Source of the DNA: Hermatobates lingyangjiaoensis
Taxonomy: Eukaryota; Arthropoda; Insecta; Hemiptera; Hermatobatidae
DNA length: 64,000 bases
Reading direction: 5' to 3'
Assembly (NCBI GenBank): GCA_026182355.1
Contig: JAPFBL010000545.1
Span: 1-64,000 of the forward strand
Shown: positions 24,405 through 35,639 of the stretch, piece by piece
Numbering within the stretch: the first letter of the stretch is position 1
Layout: each line of letters begins with the position of its first letter
Program-made: the position numbers and the translations under genes
Notes under the pieces: generated by a model
The model's input: the letters and a program-made list of their open reading frames with translations, nothing else
Told to the model about the DNA's origin: nothing
The model's database searches: none

Positions 24405-24840
24405 AATTTGGAATGGCCTACACTCAAATTTACTATATGTAAACATAATATCATATACAATACTTAATAATAAACATAATACTTCTTGGGTATATAATAC
24501 ATACTGTCCCATTTTTAGTCCCATAATATAAATGCCTAAATGGGAGATGTTTATAAGTCTTTCATTCGTTGAAGTAGTACAGATAGTGATTCAACCACTT
24601 TTTAATATACACTCTTATATTTGTATATCACACCACTGACGTATATAATATGATCATTGGTATAACTACAGCAGTAATAACAATTTTGTAAAGGAAAAGT
24701 GAAGATTTCATATTACGAAGTAATATCAGGAAAAAATGACTTTTGTTACTAGAGCCAATTACTCTTACACAGTTTATCTAACCTCCTTCTATAATGAAGA
24801 TATAAGACAAACTTCAAAATATTATTATTTTGTTTGACAG
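24405..24840 (+). repeat. Repeat family A, diverged copy
   Basis: Shares GGAATGGCCTACACTCAAAT, CATACTGTCCCATTTTTAG, CACACCACTGACGTATATAA and GTATAACTACAGCAGTAATA with the 15.2-kb copy. The 92-codon frame at 24253-24531 is partly inside it and is not a gene. Confidence 0.65.
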
Positions 24841-25559
24841 AAAAAAAAATAATATATTTTATAATATATTTATAAAATAATATATTATTATATTAATATA
24901 TTTATCATAAATATTTGATTAAAATACACAGCATCCTCTGCCTTACGATGGGCTAGTGTTAACTTCCATATCATTCGATCAAAAGATATACTACTTAAGT
25001 ATGGGCAGATGTTCAAAATAAAATCACTTATTATTAAAACATAACTGTGTAACATTATACAAAAATACAAGTGAATAACAGGAATACTACTTAATTTAAG
25101 TGCAGACCAACTAACAGGTAGTTAACACAGAAGCTGCCATGTATTTCATTAGTGGGATTTGGTCATTAACTTCTCAGGTCGGTCCATAATAATATGTTCT
25201 ACATTTTAAAAACTATTGTCGGTGTGCATTCTACTTTGTTAAAACTAAATATATTATTAAGTTAATTGACTAGCTATTAATTAAATGTTTTATTTTAATG
25301 AAGTTATCTCGATTTTGCTAATAAATGTTGTTAAAAATGTAACAACATTTTTTACAATGTTGTAATCATTGTCACAACATTGTAAAAAAAATATCAAATG
25401 AATCACGATGACTAATCATTAAGAATAGTCATTTTCGTGAGAAATATTTGAAATTAATTTTCAATACGTTGCAAATTTATGCAGTAGTATTTACTTAGAT
25501 AATTATTATAAATTCAATGAGTTTGTAAAAAACAAAGAAATAATAATACATTTAATATA

Positions 25560-25960
25560 TATATGATTATGTTGTATATCACACCACTGATGCATATAAC
25601 ATCATTAGTATAACTAAAGCAGAAATAACATTTTGAAAATCGAAAAAGTAGATTTCGTATTACAAAATAATCTCTTACAAGGAACATGGCTTTTGTCCTA
25701 ATAGCCAGTGGATCTTTTACATAGTTTATCTGACCTCTTTCTACATTGAAGATTTAAGACAAAGTTACCCATTAAAACTTGAAAATATTCCTATTTCATT
25801 TGAAAAATGTCAGAAACATCTTAGATGAAATGTCGTTTTAAGATCATTTTAAATTTAAGATGTAGGATAATTTCATTTATAATTTTTCATATTATATTGT
25901 TAAGTTTCCGGTTTTTTTTCTGATTGTTGTTTTTATGTACAAAATACTGGGATAAGAAAA
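25560..25960 (+). repeat. Repeat family A, partial copy
   Basis: Begins at TTGTATATCACACCACTGAT and continues with AGTATAACTAAAGCAGAAAT, CAGTGGATCTTTTACATAGT and GAAAAATGTCAGAAACAT, collinear with 15380-15640. The 5' third of the family is missing. Confidence 0.65.
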
Positions 25961-26802
25961 CACTGGTCTAATGTTTGGCCTTAGAGTTTAAAATAAAGAA
26001 CTGGTAAGTTTAAAATCTTTTATTTGTGTTTACATAATGAATTTCATTTTTTAATGGTTGTATTTAATTATAGATTATTTATTTATGAATTTTACGAAAT
26101 AAAGAGCAGTAACTATTATTATCTAGTTCTAAATTTGATAAAATGTTTAAAACATGTTTTTTATGTTTTTAGGCTCTTTGGGAGTTTGAGAATTACTAAA
26201 AATATGGGAAACGGTTTAGAGTTACTAATTTGAGTACATCCTTCATTATTAAACATTGCAGGAGTATTTTTGTCGTAATTAAGAATTTATTCTCATCATA
26301 AATCGGAAATAGTTACTTGTGACTGCTAAATAAATTTAATAAATAGTGTATTTGTTTGGTCCATTTTTTGGCTAATTATAGTTTCATTGTATTCCAGAAA
26401 AATGGCTACTCAATTAAAATGGGGTGCAAGTAATTAGTCACACACTCCATCCTTATATGACCTTTAAAGCGGAAACCCTAGAAGTGAGAGTTTATATTTG
26501 TATTTGTAATTACATTACCCTTGGTTTATATTTGATTTATTGCACAGGGTTTTTGATTTATAAATGTTATTGAACAATCTTTGATATACTAACATTTCCC
26601 TTTATTTTCAAAAGATATGGGGTTTTCTAGACAGATAAAAAAAAAGTATTTTGACAGATAATATTCGTTATCAAGTCAAAGTCAAAGATTAAATTATAAA
26701 TAAAATATATTTATATAATTCAACAGAGAATTATAAGAACTGCTAGTCATATTAAAAGATAGAAGAGTAATTTATGAATATAATTTCTAGTTTTTTCTTT
26801 AA

Positions 26803-27104
26803 TTGAATATTTAATAAATGGTCCATTATTAACGCGAATGCTGTTTTGAATAGATATGGTACAGTGATATAGTTTCAAATATGTATTGCTTTTGCTCATA
26901 AATTATTTATTACGTTAAATAATTTAAACAAATACATAAATCTAACAAATAAATTGAATATTTAATAAATGGTCCATTATTAACGCGAATGCTGTTTTGA
27001 ATAGATATGGTACAGTGATATAGTTTCAAATATGTATTGCTTTTGCTCATAAATTATTTATTACGTTAAATAATTTAAACAAATACATAAATCTAACAAA
27101 TAAA
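26803..27104. repeat. Exact 2 x 151-bp tandem duplication
   Basis: The unit starting TTGAATATTTAATAAATGG at 26803 is repeated base for base from 26954 to 27104. No difference is visible between the units, so the duplication is recent or an assembly artefact. Confidence 0.92.
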
Positions 27105-27493
27105 TCAAGTTATTATTAAAGAAACAGTTCAAACGGATTTGTTGAAATTTATTTATTTACTTTTTTTTTTTATTTTACAATCACTGGGGACTTGTTACAA
27201 TCAAGGCTCTATGCTACACAAGGAAAATGATTAAGAGAAATTTAGGGTAACTATTAAATTAAAATTATTTTATATTATTGAAAATATTTCCATTGTTATT
27301 TATCTTCTGTGTGAAATATGAAGAAAGGAAATATTATAATCAGGCTAATATTTCTACATCTACTTTTCAACAAATTGTTAGTGAGTGTGTTTTTGTTTAT
27401 GTGGAAAGGATGTCTCAAAAACTTAGTTATACTGATCATATTTCATATGATGCCATTCCATTCAGAACTAACAGTTAAACAGAACTTACTATA

Positions 27494-27517
27494 TCATTTA
27501 TTAGCGTGTAAATACTG

Positions 27518-27558
<41 letters not shown>

Positions 27559-27679
27559 AAATGTTGTTGAAGGCCACAGCGGCTTCAGTATTTACGATCT
27601 TTCTCAGTAATTGTTCCTTTTTTCTGAACACTTTCCGGTGTTGAACATTTAATTGGTGGAGTAACTCTCCTAGGTACAT
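27494..27679 (-). pseudogene. Penelope-like element ORF start, cut by (TA)n
   Basis: The minus-strand frame opens at ATG 27679: MYLGELLHQLNVQHRKVFRK, then KEQLLRKIVNTEAAVAFNNI and C, after which the frame enters (TA)n and merely encodes IYIYIY. It is homologous to 12627-12741 and to 20586-20748. The ATG lies about 50 nt downstream of a hammerhead-like motif (27722-27760, same strand), which is the order expected of a PLE, where the ribozyme sits in the terminal repeat ahead of the ORF. No RT core remains. Confidence 0.5.
27520..27554. repeat. (TA)n microsatellite
   Basis: Pure TA repeat that truncates the PLE-like frame. Confidence 0.9.
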
Positions 27680-27721
27680 TTTAACTACACTGTTTTTGAA
27701 TACCTTTACTTATCTATATTA

Positions 27722-27760
27722 TATCAAGCTTTCGGCTCACATTAGCCATCATCAGGTAGA
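27722..27760 (-). ncRNA. Hammerhead-like ribozyme motif upstream of PLE-like ORF
   Basis: Minus strand: CTACCTGATGA, T, GGCTAATGTGAGCC, then GAAAGCTTG. This has the invariant CUGAUGA, a 4-bp GGCU/AGCC stem II with a 6-nt loop, and the GAAA box. Stem III would be very short, as in the minimal type I hammerheads known from Penelope-like elements, which are thought to act as dimers. Stem I complementarity could not be confirmed by eye. Confidence 0.5.
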
Positions 27761-27764
27761 AAAC

Positions 27765-28053
27765 AAAACAGAAGGTACTGTACAAAGTAAAACCATATAT
27801 AGCACTAAACTAAAGTAAAATGGAATAAAATTAGAATAGAAATTAAGCGATAAACAAGACTATAAATAACAACTGATGCAAGGAAGGTTACAACCTGCTA
27901 GCGCTCCAAGCGCTCAGTCGGATGAATTAACATTATCACTTTTTATAAATTTAAAATTAGGGTTAATATTCCTAGAACTAGGAATGACAAACATATCATT
28001 AATTTGACAATTTAGTGAGGGGATTTTTTTTTCTTTCTTTAATATACAATGCC

Positions 28054-28059
<6 letters not shown>
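27765..28059. other. No gene recognised
   Basis: Unremarkable sequence. It may be the rest of the PLE terminal repeat, because it adjoins the ribozyme-like motif on its 5' side (minus strand). Confidence 0.3.

Positions 28060-28101
<42 letters not shown>
28060..28101. repeat. (TA)n microsatellite
   Basis: Pure TA run of about 20 units. Confidence 0.9.
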
Positions 28102-28103
<2 letters not shown>

Positions 28104-29978
28104 CATCCGTCTCATATAGTACTCGCTTGATCAAACTCATATATATTATTTATTGAAACAAAGCATTTGTTACATGTTGTCTTGGCATAGAATTTATTTC
28201 ATTGAGGACAATGAAATTTATTCATGCCACAGTACAAAGATCGTTCAACAAAACATATATAAAAGAAGGATTGCTCCCCAAATTTACAAATATATATATA
28301 TATACACTGTGTAATACAGGATACTAAGCCAGGTTTGCTAACCAAAAAATTGGTTGAAATAGACTTGACTTTGAAATTTAAAAGAGTATTAAATTTAATG
28401 TAGAGAAATAGCTATCGATTTTTCTTTTTATATTTTCTTTTCAAAATCTTTATGCCAACAACTAAATCAGCAATACTTCAATAGTAAACATTTTAGAATA
28501 TTGATGTTAAACGAGAAAATAACATTTTCTTCATACATGATGATAATTTTGACATTTGATGATAGAGGTAAATAATATTATCATCTTTATTATTATTCGG
28601 GCAAAGCTAGAGTAAGTGCTGGTTATTTTATATATTTTTTTCATTTGAGAACTTTAAATATTTTTCTTTGATATTTTCTTAAAAAATTTGGATTCATTAA
28701 TTTTTTTGTTGAATTTTATTTTTTTTTTCAACTTGCTTACCTTATCTTGTAAGTTCTCTGGTAGTGCAAAATTAATCAAGGATTGAAATTTGTTGAAATA
28801 ATTACATTTTGTTAAACTATCAACAGGAACATATAGGGTAAAATGACAATAAATGTAAGACTAGAAAATGACATATTATTGAATAAACAAAATTATAAAA
28901 GTGAACTCGAAATTAGAAGAAAGTCCGAGCATCTGTCAAAGTACAAACTCACATTTTCACCCAGGAATGGACGGTTTGCTTAAAAGTTTTCTATCTTTCA
29001 CATAAGAAAAGGTGAAGAAGTTTCAGGTCAGAGTGCTCTTGGGTCCCAGGAACAGTAACCACTAGATCAGTTGTTAGTTAGCTGTGGCCGTGAACAACAG
29101 CCTTTAGCTACTAGAATGTGACTCTTCTATTGTACATTTAAAACATATTTCAAAAGCTACATTCTCTTGAGAAAACCCTTTTGTAACTAATATCGACATA
29201 GGTATTGCTCCCTTACCTACTTATCAAATGAATAAATATTAAGGATGTTTATGATTCGATACACATTTCAAATATGGGCAAGCCACATCACAAAGATACC
29301 AACGAGTTGTTTTTCTGTGGAAATCACATATTCAAGATTTAACCACAGTAAATGTGATGCACTAACATCGGTCATCGATCGAATGTATATATAACCTGCA
29401 TGGTTCTTTTCAAAAATCATGGAAAGTGAACCTAAATGGTTTCTTAAACTTGGGTTACTACTCTTGATTCAATGCATCGGTTCTACAAATATGCTGTTGT
29501 TTCACTATGTCACTCTACAATCTTTATAAATTAATTTTTTTAAGCAAATGAAAAGTAAATATTGAAAATACCTGATCTATGAGAATCTTGAATCGTGCGA
29601 TGAATAAGGAGAATAATGTACAAACCTCACTTACTAAGATATTTACAAAAACATAAGAATTCTTAAGATCAGTTTTGCTGTGTCAATCAACTATTCTTAG
29701 ACCATTTTTTAATAGTTTTAAGCTAGATCTAAAAGTATTGGCATTTTCCATGGTTGACTGTATGTTTCACAAATGTTCAAAGTCCACACAGTCTTCAGAA
29801 CTATTCTAGATGAATTTATTAAAAATATTAATTACTCAAAAGTTGTGTGTTAAATAATTCCATGTTTCATATGGGTTTGTTTGTGAATAATGTAACAGGT
29901 TTTGTTCAATAGACTAAACTTGACATTCTAAATCTTTTTCCAAAGATATTTTTCAGTTGCATTCTCTTTTATTTTAAA
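28102..29978. other. No gene recognised; one short repeat shared with 33.3 kb
   Basis: Around 29250-29320 the phrase GGGCAAGCCACATCACAAAG, ATACCAACG and TTTTTCTGTGGA recurs diverged at 33300-33345. No other support for any feature. Confidence 0.5.
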
Positions 29979-31501
29979 ACTAGCTGATCTACCCGGCTTT
30001 ACTCGGGAAACAATTTAATTACAACTCTAATAATAAATTACATATAACGAAAACAATTTAAATTTTCTATAATTCCGTTACACTTAACTTTTTTGAGATA
30101 AACGAAATTAATACAGAATTAAAATTATAGATTACGCAAAAAAGATATAATCTAACACTGACTATAAACTGCACACATTGTCTAATACAATTGGTAGTTG
30201 ATAGTTTAGAGTTTAGATTAAACAAATAATAAAAAGAATATTTTTTGCCCAACAATACATCAAGAAATGTTGAAAGAAGTCTTAGCTCATTAAATGTGAT
30301 ATGTCTTATCTGTTAAATATAATGACACGAATTTTAAACCCACAAATCGTTTCAATTAGGAGCCAGTTAGTTGAAGAGGCTAAACCATATCACATTACAT
30401 TTCATTCAATAATTCAATTTGAAGACTTTACACAGTTTTAAATATTAATTAAAATTATATCAGTAAACAAAATTGTCTCTTAAAAGTTTGAATAACAATA
30501 TTTTGATGAAATATTATTTGTTTATGAAGAAGCATTGTATCGAAAAATGTCAATTGAGTTCCAAATGTTAAATTCTACCTACATTTTTCATTATGTAATG
30601 ATAAAAGTTATTATGTTAAGAACTGTATTTATACCCACAAATACATACAGTGATGAAGTTTTATATATGTAAATTTTGATTTGAATATTTCTTCATCCAT
30701 TTTTTATGCTGTATATATTCCCTTATAAGTTTTACTGATTTAGACATTCATAAACGTCTTCTAGTTAGATGTCATCGATATATATAATAACTTATCATTT
30801 TGCCTATATGGAGTAGGGTCGGATACTAATTAACTAATAATTAAATATTTTAAACAAACGAATTAATCAATCAGGAATAAATAAAGAAGCCTTACATCCA
30901 TTAAACTTAAACAACATACTATTTAAAATACTATTTAACTATTCTTTTAAGATTAGAATTAATGGTTCAAATACTATCATTATTTTTCGTAATACTATTA
31001 TGCATACTTAAAGTTAATAAGTTATTGTTTAACGCATAACTTTCTTTAATGCTTAAAGCAAGTTAAACCATTAGATATGAAAAGTGAATTGTAAACTATT
31101 GATAATAACTAAAGCTTTGTTAAAGTTAATAAGAAACCCATATAAAATTACAATAATTGTCTTTAATATCAATCTGAAAACAATAATAAAAGTTCTGGTA
31201 CCTGGTTATTTCCAATTGAACAAAGCATGTGGAAATCTTGTCATAAAGAATAACCTACTTGCGGCGCCATTACCAATTGAAGTCAAAATGTAAACGAACA
31301 GGTTATACAGCAAACCTTATCTATTATAATATTTTTGGGATATTACCTCAATCACAACTCTGATTTTTAAAAAACTTTACATAATCCTTCCCGGGGATAT
31401 ACATAATAATTTCCTACATTTTCACGGCGATTGGATGTATGGTTTTTGAATCTATCGAGTATAAAGACACAGACGTACATTCATTTTTATATATATAGAG
31501 A
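29979..31501 (-). mobile_element. Non-autonomous Helitron with both ends, ~1.5 kb
   Basis: The minus strand begins TCTCTATATATATAAAAATG at 31501 and ends with the hairpin CCCGAGTAAAGCCGGG, then TAGATCAG and CTAGT at 29979, followed by T. The 5' TC, the subterminal hairpin about 10 nt before the end and the CTAGT terminus are all Helitron-superfamily signatures. The interior is AT-rich and shows no Rep or helicase motif, so the element depends on another copy. It is a different family from 453-3187 but shares the TATATA(T)AAA(A)ATG start. Confidence 0.75.
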
Positions 31502-32138
31502 TTACTTTTTCAATAAAATGTAAATAACTTCAGGCATTATATTTAGTCTTATAAAAGTAGACTCCAAAAATGATAAACTTGAGTTCGAGAGTTTTAAACG
31601 AATCTGAATTGTGCTGCTCCAAGCGGTGTCTCATGGAACTATTCACTTCAATCTACCTATATTCTCATTATTTATTATTTAATTCTGCAAATTAATAGTC
31701 TGGCTACTAGATTAAATAATTTTAGGATTTCAATTTTTAATAAAACATGAATTTTAATCACAGCTCTTGGAAGGAAAAAAATGTGCCGGTGCAAGACCTT
31801 TCCTGGGCTCCCTTTCCAATTTTATGTACAATATATATCCTTTGTTAAGTTTATAATTCATATATATCTTTTATCGTGAATGTATATGGTTTAAAAAATA
31901 TATTTAGCCTAATACCCAACACCACAAAGTTATTCAGTTAAAAAAAAGCAAATAAACTTACATGGGGATAGTTTTGTCCAGATAGTAACTCCCTGTCGGT
32001 AGATACTGTTACTACTGATTCTCGACTATTACTAATTTTACCAGTTTCTCAGGATCCTTTATGCACAGAATTATCAAAGATGTAAGTAAATTCCGGTTAG
32101 CTTAAAGTATAAACAGGAAGAAGGTAAAATTAACAGAA
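31502..32138. other. No gene recognised
   Basis: Nothing shared with other parts of the window. No coding motif. Confidence 0.4.
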
Positions 32139-32513
32139 CTAAATCTTTTGATAATATGTTAGGGTCAAGTCACTGAGGACATAGATATCAATAGCTGCCA
32201 CCGAAGCTGACCGTTGGAAAAGATTGGAATTAAACTCATTAAACGGAGTCTTTCCTTTACAGGTACCTGTTAAAATGTCCATTATTTCAGTCTGTTTTTT
32301 TTTCACTTCTGTAACTCGCAGACTATTCCCCTCTAAAAGAAAAAGAGAAACAAGAGTCAACTTATAGAAAAATGCAAACCAGTTGGAAAGAAGTAAAATT
32401 TTACAAAGTTGGATCGAAAAATAGCAACCTGGCAACCATGGAGAATAAAGAAAACTGGTTGTGACCGTACTCTTATTCCCTTTCTTCTTCAACTCAACAA
32501 TAATGAATTTCAT
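32139..32513 (-). CDS. Unrecognised 124-aa open frame containing an exon-like segment
   Basis: This is one of the longest frames in the window outside the GC-rich island. The N-terminal half is hydrophobic and chance-like. The part from 32332 down to 32267 is exon-like: it is preceded by a long pyrimidine tract ending TTCTTTTAG and followed by CAG|GTACCT. That segment is 66 nt (22 codons), encodes a Lys-rich peptide (GNSLRVTEVKKKQTEIMDIL) and keeps phase. I recognise no family. It could be a small internal exon of a gene whose other exons lie outside, or a coincidence. Confidence 0.2.
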   Translation of the reverse strand: MKFIIVELKKKGNKSTVTTSFLYSPWLPGCYFSIQLCKILLLSNWFAFFYKLTLVSLFLLEGNSLRVTEVKKKQTEIMDILTGTCKGKTPFNEFNSNLFQRSASVAAIDIYVLSDLTLTYYQKI

Positions 32514-32739
32514 GCATAATTGCCCATTTCAATTTGTTACTTTGATCTTCATGGACTCTTATGGAGCCCTGGTGTGGCGCCCCGGCTGCTCCTCTTTCCT
32601 CTTTTGTGGCCTCAGTTTAATACATAGTACTCAAAGAAAATATGTTTTATAACCACACACATACTTCTTCAATTCTACCAATATCAATAACTAACCATAA
32701 GAAATATTAGAATCTAATCGCAAATTCAAGCCTTTATTT

Positions 32740-32915
32740 TATAATATACAATGATAAAACCACAATATGAAAATGGGAAAAACAAGACTAAGATCTTTCA
32801 ACCATAACAAGCAGTCTTCGTCAGAGTCAAAAACCCAACTGTTTTTACCATTTTCATATTGTGGTTTGATCATTGATTGTTATTTCACGTGTTTATGTGA
32901 AATCTTTTTATCGAT
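32740..32915. repeat. G-family fold-back, both arms
   Basis: The left arm is ATGATAAAACCACAATATGA, then ACTAAGATCTTTCAACCATA and GCAGTCTTCGTCAGAGTC. The return arm is short (CCATTTTCATATTGTGGTTT, then GATCATTGATTGTTATTTCA and CGTGTTTATGTGAAATC). The hammerhead-like core is on the minus strand of the left arm. Confidence 0.7.
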
Positions 32916-34219
32916 ATTATAATATACATGAAACGTTAAATTATCACCAACATAAATTTCTCAAAGCTAGTGTACGAGTATATGTCCTTGAATGTGTTTT
33001 AGCTCTTTCCAATTGAGTGACCGCACGTCACTCTTTTTATTTAAATTAACAAGTTTTTTAATAAAAAAACATTCATATATCCACTGAATCTATATTCCAA
33101 ATTCGTTTATTGTTTATTTAAAAGAGACTAGTATGACATTTGTATCAGGTTAAGTAACGTTTTCTTTTGTTGCTCTCTTTGACATATGATATGTAAATAT
33201 TTTAAACATTTATTTCACATTAATATCAGATTGAATAATAATAAAAATTTTCAAATTTAATATTCCAATAGATCATGAATCAACACACATTTAAAAACAT
33301 GGACAAGCCACATTATCAAAGATACTAACGGTAAGTTTTTCTTTCAGTGGATATATAATTTTTGATTTCATTTCATAACTAAACAAACTAATCCGACTAT
33401 TTAAATATAGGTTGATTCAATTTGAATATTCACATATTAATAAAGTATTTTGAATGATACATATTTAGTATTTCCTTTTCATTTTTTATTTATGAACTAA
33501 ATCAATCTATTAATGAACTTATATGATCAATATATCATTTTAAAAATTATAATGATATTTTCACAAATAATCTGTTCTTTTATAATAAGTCTAAGTTCTT
33601 TCCCCCGCAACACTAGTCATATCAGCTAGAAGTCTAAATAATTTCAAATTATGAATTAAAATACAGAGTACATTTCCATTATGTAATAACAGACTAATTG
33701 AAATTTAATTAATAATTGAAATTAAAGTGATTTTAATTCTTTGTTTATTTGCGATACCTTATCCTTAATAAATAGTTATGTTTTGAGAACTGTGGGAATA
33801 CTAGAGGATGATATATAAACTTCTAATTATGTATATATTTTTAAATTAAACAATTAATATTCTTAAGATTATTGGTATAAATAAATATGAATGGTTGTCT
33901 GGTGAACTAGATTTGTCCAAAGCTGTCGGATAAACCCTGTTCTCTTCGCCAGGAAGCTACCCTCTGTTTGTACCAACTCTGTAACAATTTAAAGAAACTG
34001 AATTAAAAACAACTCAAATCAATGTATTTAGTGATTATGATTTTTTTTTATTCAACTAAAGTGTTTAATGTAAATCATTTTTGAAAAATCCCTGATAGTT
34101 AAATATTTTTAAGTTGATTGTATTCATAATATACTCTCTTAAAATTACTCTGTTTATATACATGATATTAAGATATGATAAACCTGCTAATGAGCTCTGT
34201 CTGAAGAGAAAGCGAATCA
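32916..34219. other. No gene recognised
   Basis: Apart from the short repeat at 33300-33345 (see 28102-29978) nothing is identifiable. Confidence 0.45.
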
Positions 34220-34336
34220 GTGTGGGAAGGACGATCACTGATATGTCTCTGACGAAGAGCACTTGTTACGGTTGAAATATCTTAGTCTTTTTCTCATTTC
34301 TTATCTGGTTTGGACGTTGATTGTTGTGAAATCTTG
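34220..34336 (+). repeat. G-family single arm
   Basis: CACTGATATGTCTCTGACGA, AGAGCACTTGTTACGG and TTGAAATATCTTAGTCTTTT are the right arm of the G family with the CTGACGA ... GAAA core. An (AT)n tract follows at 34338-34352. Confidence 0.6.
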
Positions 34337-34352
34337 TTATATATATATATAT

Positions 34353-34540
34353 ATTCAGGTAACTCACCACAAATTAAAGAAGATAGTCGCTCTAAGGCCT
34401 TTCGCTTTCACGTCGTCAGAGAGCAAGTGAATACAAGTTGAGCACTTGTATTCAACTTGTATTCACTTGCTCTCTGACGACGTGAAAGCGAGAGGCCTTA
34501 GAGCGACCATCTTCTTTAATTTGTGGTGAGTTACCTGAAT
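34353..34540. repeat. Fold-back element, J family, ~85-bp arms
   Basis: Near-perfect inverted repeat from ATTCAGGTAACTCACCACAA to TTGTGGTGAGTTACCTGAAT, flanked on both sides by (AT)n. The arms contain TCTGACGACGTGAAAGCG, a compressed CTGACGA/GAAA core with almost no stem II. A single arm of the same family is at 46945-47040. Confidence 0.85.
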
Positions 34541-34623
34541 ATTTATATCACGTGTTATTGTGACAATTTTCTATATATATATATATATATATCATGATTT
34601 GTTTTCTTGACTCAATATTTATA

Positions 34624-34900
34624 TGATGTAATTTTTTTGAGGGTTGAGGTCCAATGATTTTAAACTAGTCCTTTTGCCGACGTTTCGACATATAGTTATG
34701 TCATCTTCAGGGCTACAACATGTTTGTTTTTGTTACTGTACATATTAAAATGTAATAAATTACCAAATAGTAGTAATAGTAGTGCTCATTGTAAAACAAA
34801 CATGTTGTAGCTCTGAAGATGACATAAATATATGTCGAAACGTCGGCAAAAGGACTAGTTTAAAATCATTGGACCTCAACCCTCAAAAAAGTTACATCAT
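34624..34900. repeat. Fold-back element, K family, canonical-looking core
   Basis: Arms of ~115 bp run from GATGTAATTTTTTTGAGGGT to the inverse at 34900. The right arm reads CTGAAGA, T, GACATAAATATATGTC, then GAAACGTCGGC: the CUGANGA core, a GACAU/AUGUC stem II and GAAAC. The left arm, minus strand, reads CTGAAGATGACATAACTATATGTCGAAACG in two parts: CTGAAGATGACATAAC and TATATGTCGAAACG. The centre is a ~75-bp spacer. Confidence 0.85.
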
Positions 34901-34946
34901 ATATACATATATACACATACATACATACATACATATATATATATAT

Positions 34947-35100
34947 AAACTAGAATTTTCAAAAGAACGCACAGAAAAGAAATCAATGAACTCACTACTA
35001 TATTTCGATGTCCTCGTCGTCAGAAATAGATGTGAATCGCTCCAAAGGCTGATAACAACTGACTTCTTTTCTGTGTGTTCCTTTAAAAATTCTAGTTTAT
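34947..35100. repeat. Fold-back element, I family
   Basis: Inverted ends (AAACTAGAATTTTCAAAAGA ... AAAATTCTAGTTT) enclose, on the minus strand, CTGACGACGAGGACATCGAA then ATATAGTAGTGAGTTC. The core is CTGACGA ... GAAA with a weak stem. A (TA)n tract precedes it. The overlapping 114- and 76-aa frames here are shadows. Confidence 0.7.
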
Positions 35101-35149
35101 TCAGTTCGAAGAATCGTTTCATCTAATTGGTTATATGTATATATAGAAC

Positions 35150-35270
35150 AAGATTTCAAATAAAGAACACACAGAAATGAAAGAGAAACTTACTACTATA
35201 TTTCGATGCTCTCGTTATCAGGAAGATAGATGTGAGTCCCTCCGAAGACAGTCAACAACTCATATATTTG

Positions 35271-35318
<48 letters not shown>

Positions 35319-35320
35319 TA
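35150..35320. repeat. I-family single arm followed by (AT)n
   Basis: CACACAGAAATGAAAGAG, CTATATTTCGATGCTCTCG and TTATCAGGAAGATAGATG match the left arm of the I family. The core has decayed (CTGATAA). A long (AT)n runs from 35271 to 35320. Confidence 0.65.
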
Positions 35321-35323
35321 TAA

Positions 35324-35587
35324 TAAATTCAAAACGAAGGAAACACACAGAAAGACACAGACATAACTCACATCAATATTTCGACCATCGTCGTCATCAG
35401 GAGGTGCGAAGAGCGAAGAGTCCCGCAGGAAGACAGGGCGGTACTGTCTGTCAGTTAAGACAGAGTACCGCCCTGTCTTCCTGCGGGACTCTTCGCTCTT
35501 CGCACCTCCTGATGACGACGATGGTCGAAATATCGATGTGAGTTATGTCTGTGTCATTCTGTGTGTTTCCTTCGTTTTGAATTTATT
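35324..35587. repeat. Large near-perfect palindrome, I family
   Basis: Arms of about 120 bp from AAATTCAAAACGAAGGAAAC to the inverse ending TTCGTTTTGAATTT, separated by about 20 bp near 35450. Both arms carry the core CTGATGA, C, GACGATGGTC, then GAAATAT. The middle of the arms (GCGAAGAGCGAAGAGTCCCG) is unusually GC-rich for the window. This is the longest clean palindrome here. Confidence 0.92.
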
Positions 35588-35639
35588 TTATTTTAAAAAA
35601 GTCCGCTGGGCCGTTTCTTTTAATTGTATATATATATAT

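Noticed and set aside
27318..27644. 108-aa plus-strand frame and other frames encoding IYIYIY runs.
   Set aside because: These frames run through (TA)n, which is open in several phases. The flanking residues show no motif on that strand.
29250..33345. Repeats at 29250-29320 and 33300-33345 as further 5S-SINE copies.
   Set aside because: They share only a loose GGG(C/T)AAG.CACAT and ACCAACG pattern with the tail of 37315-37370. No 5S head is present.
34782..35126. 114-aa and 76-aa frames on opposite strands.
   Set aside because: Both are produced by inverted-repeat and (TA)n sequence of the K and I fold-backs.
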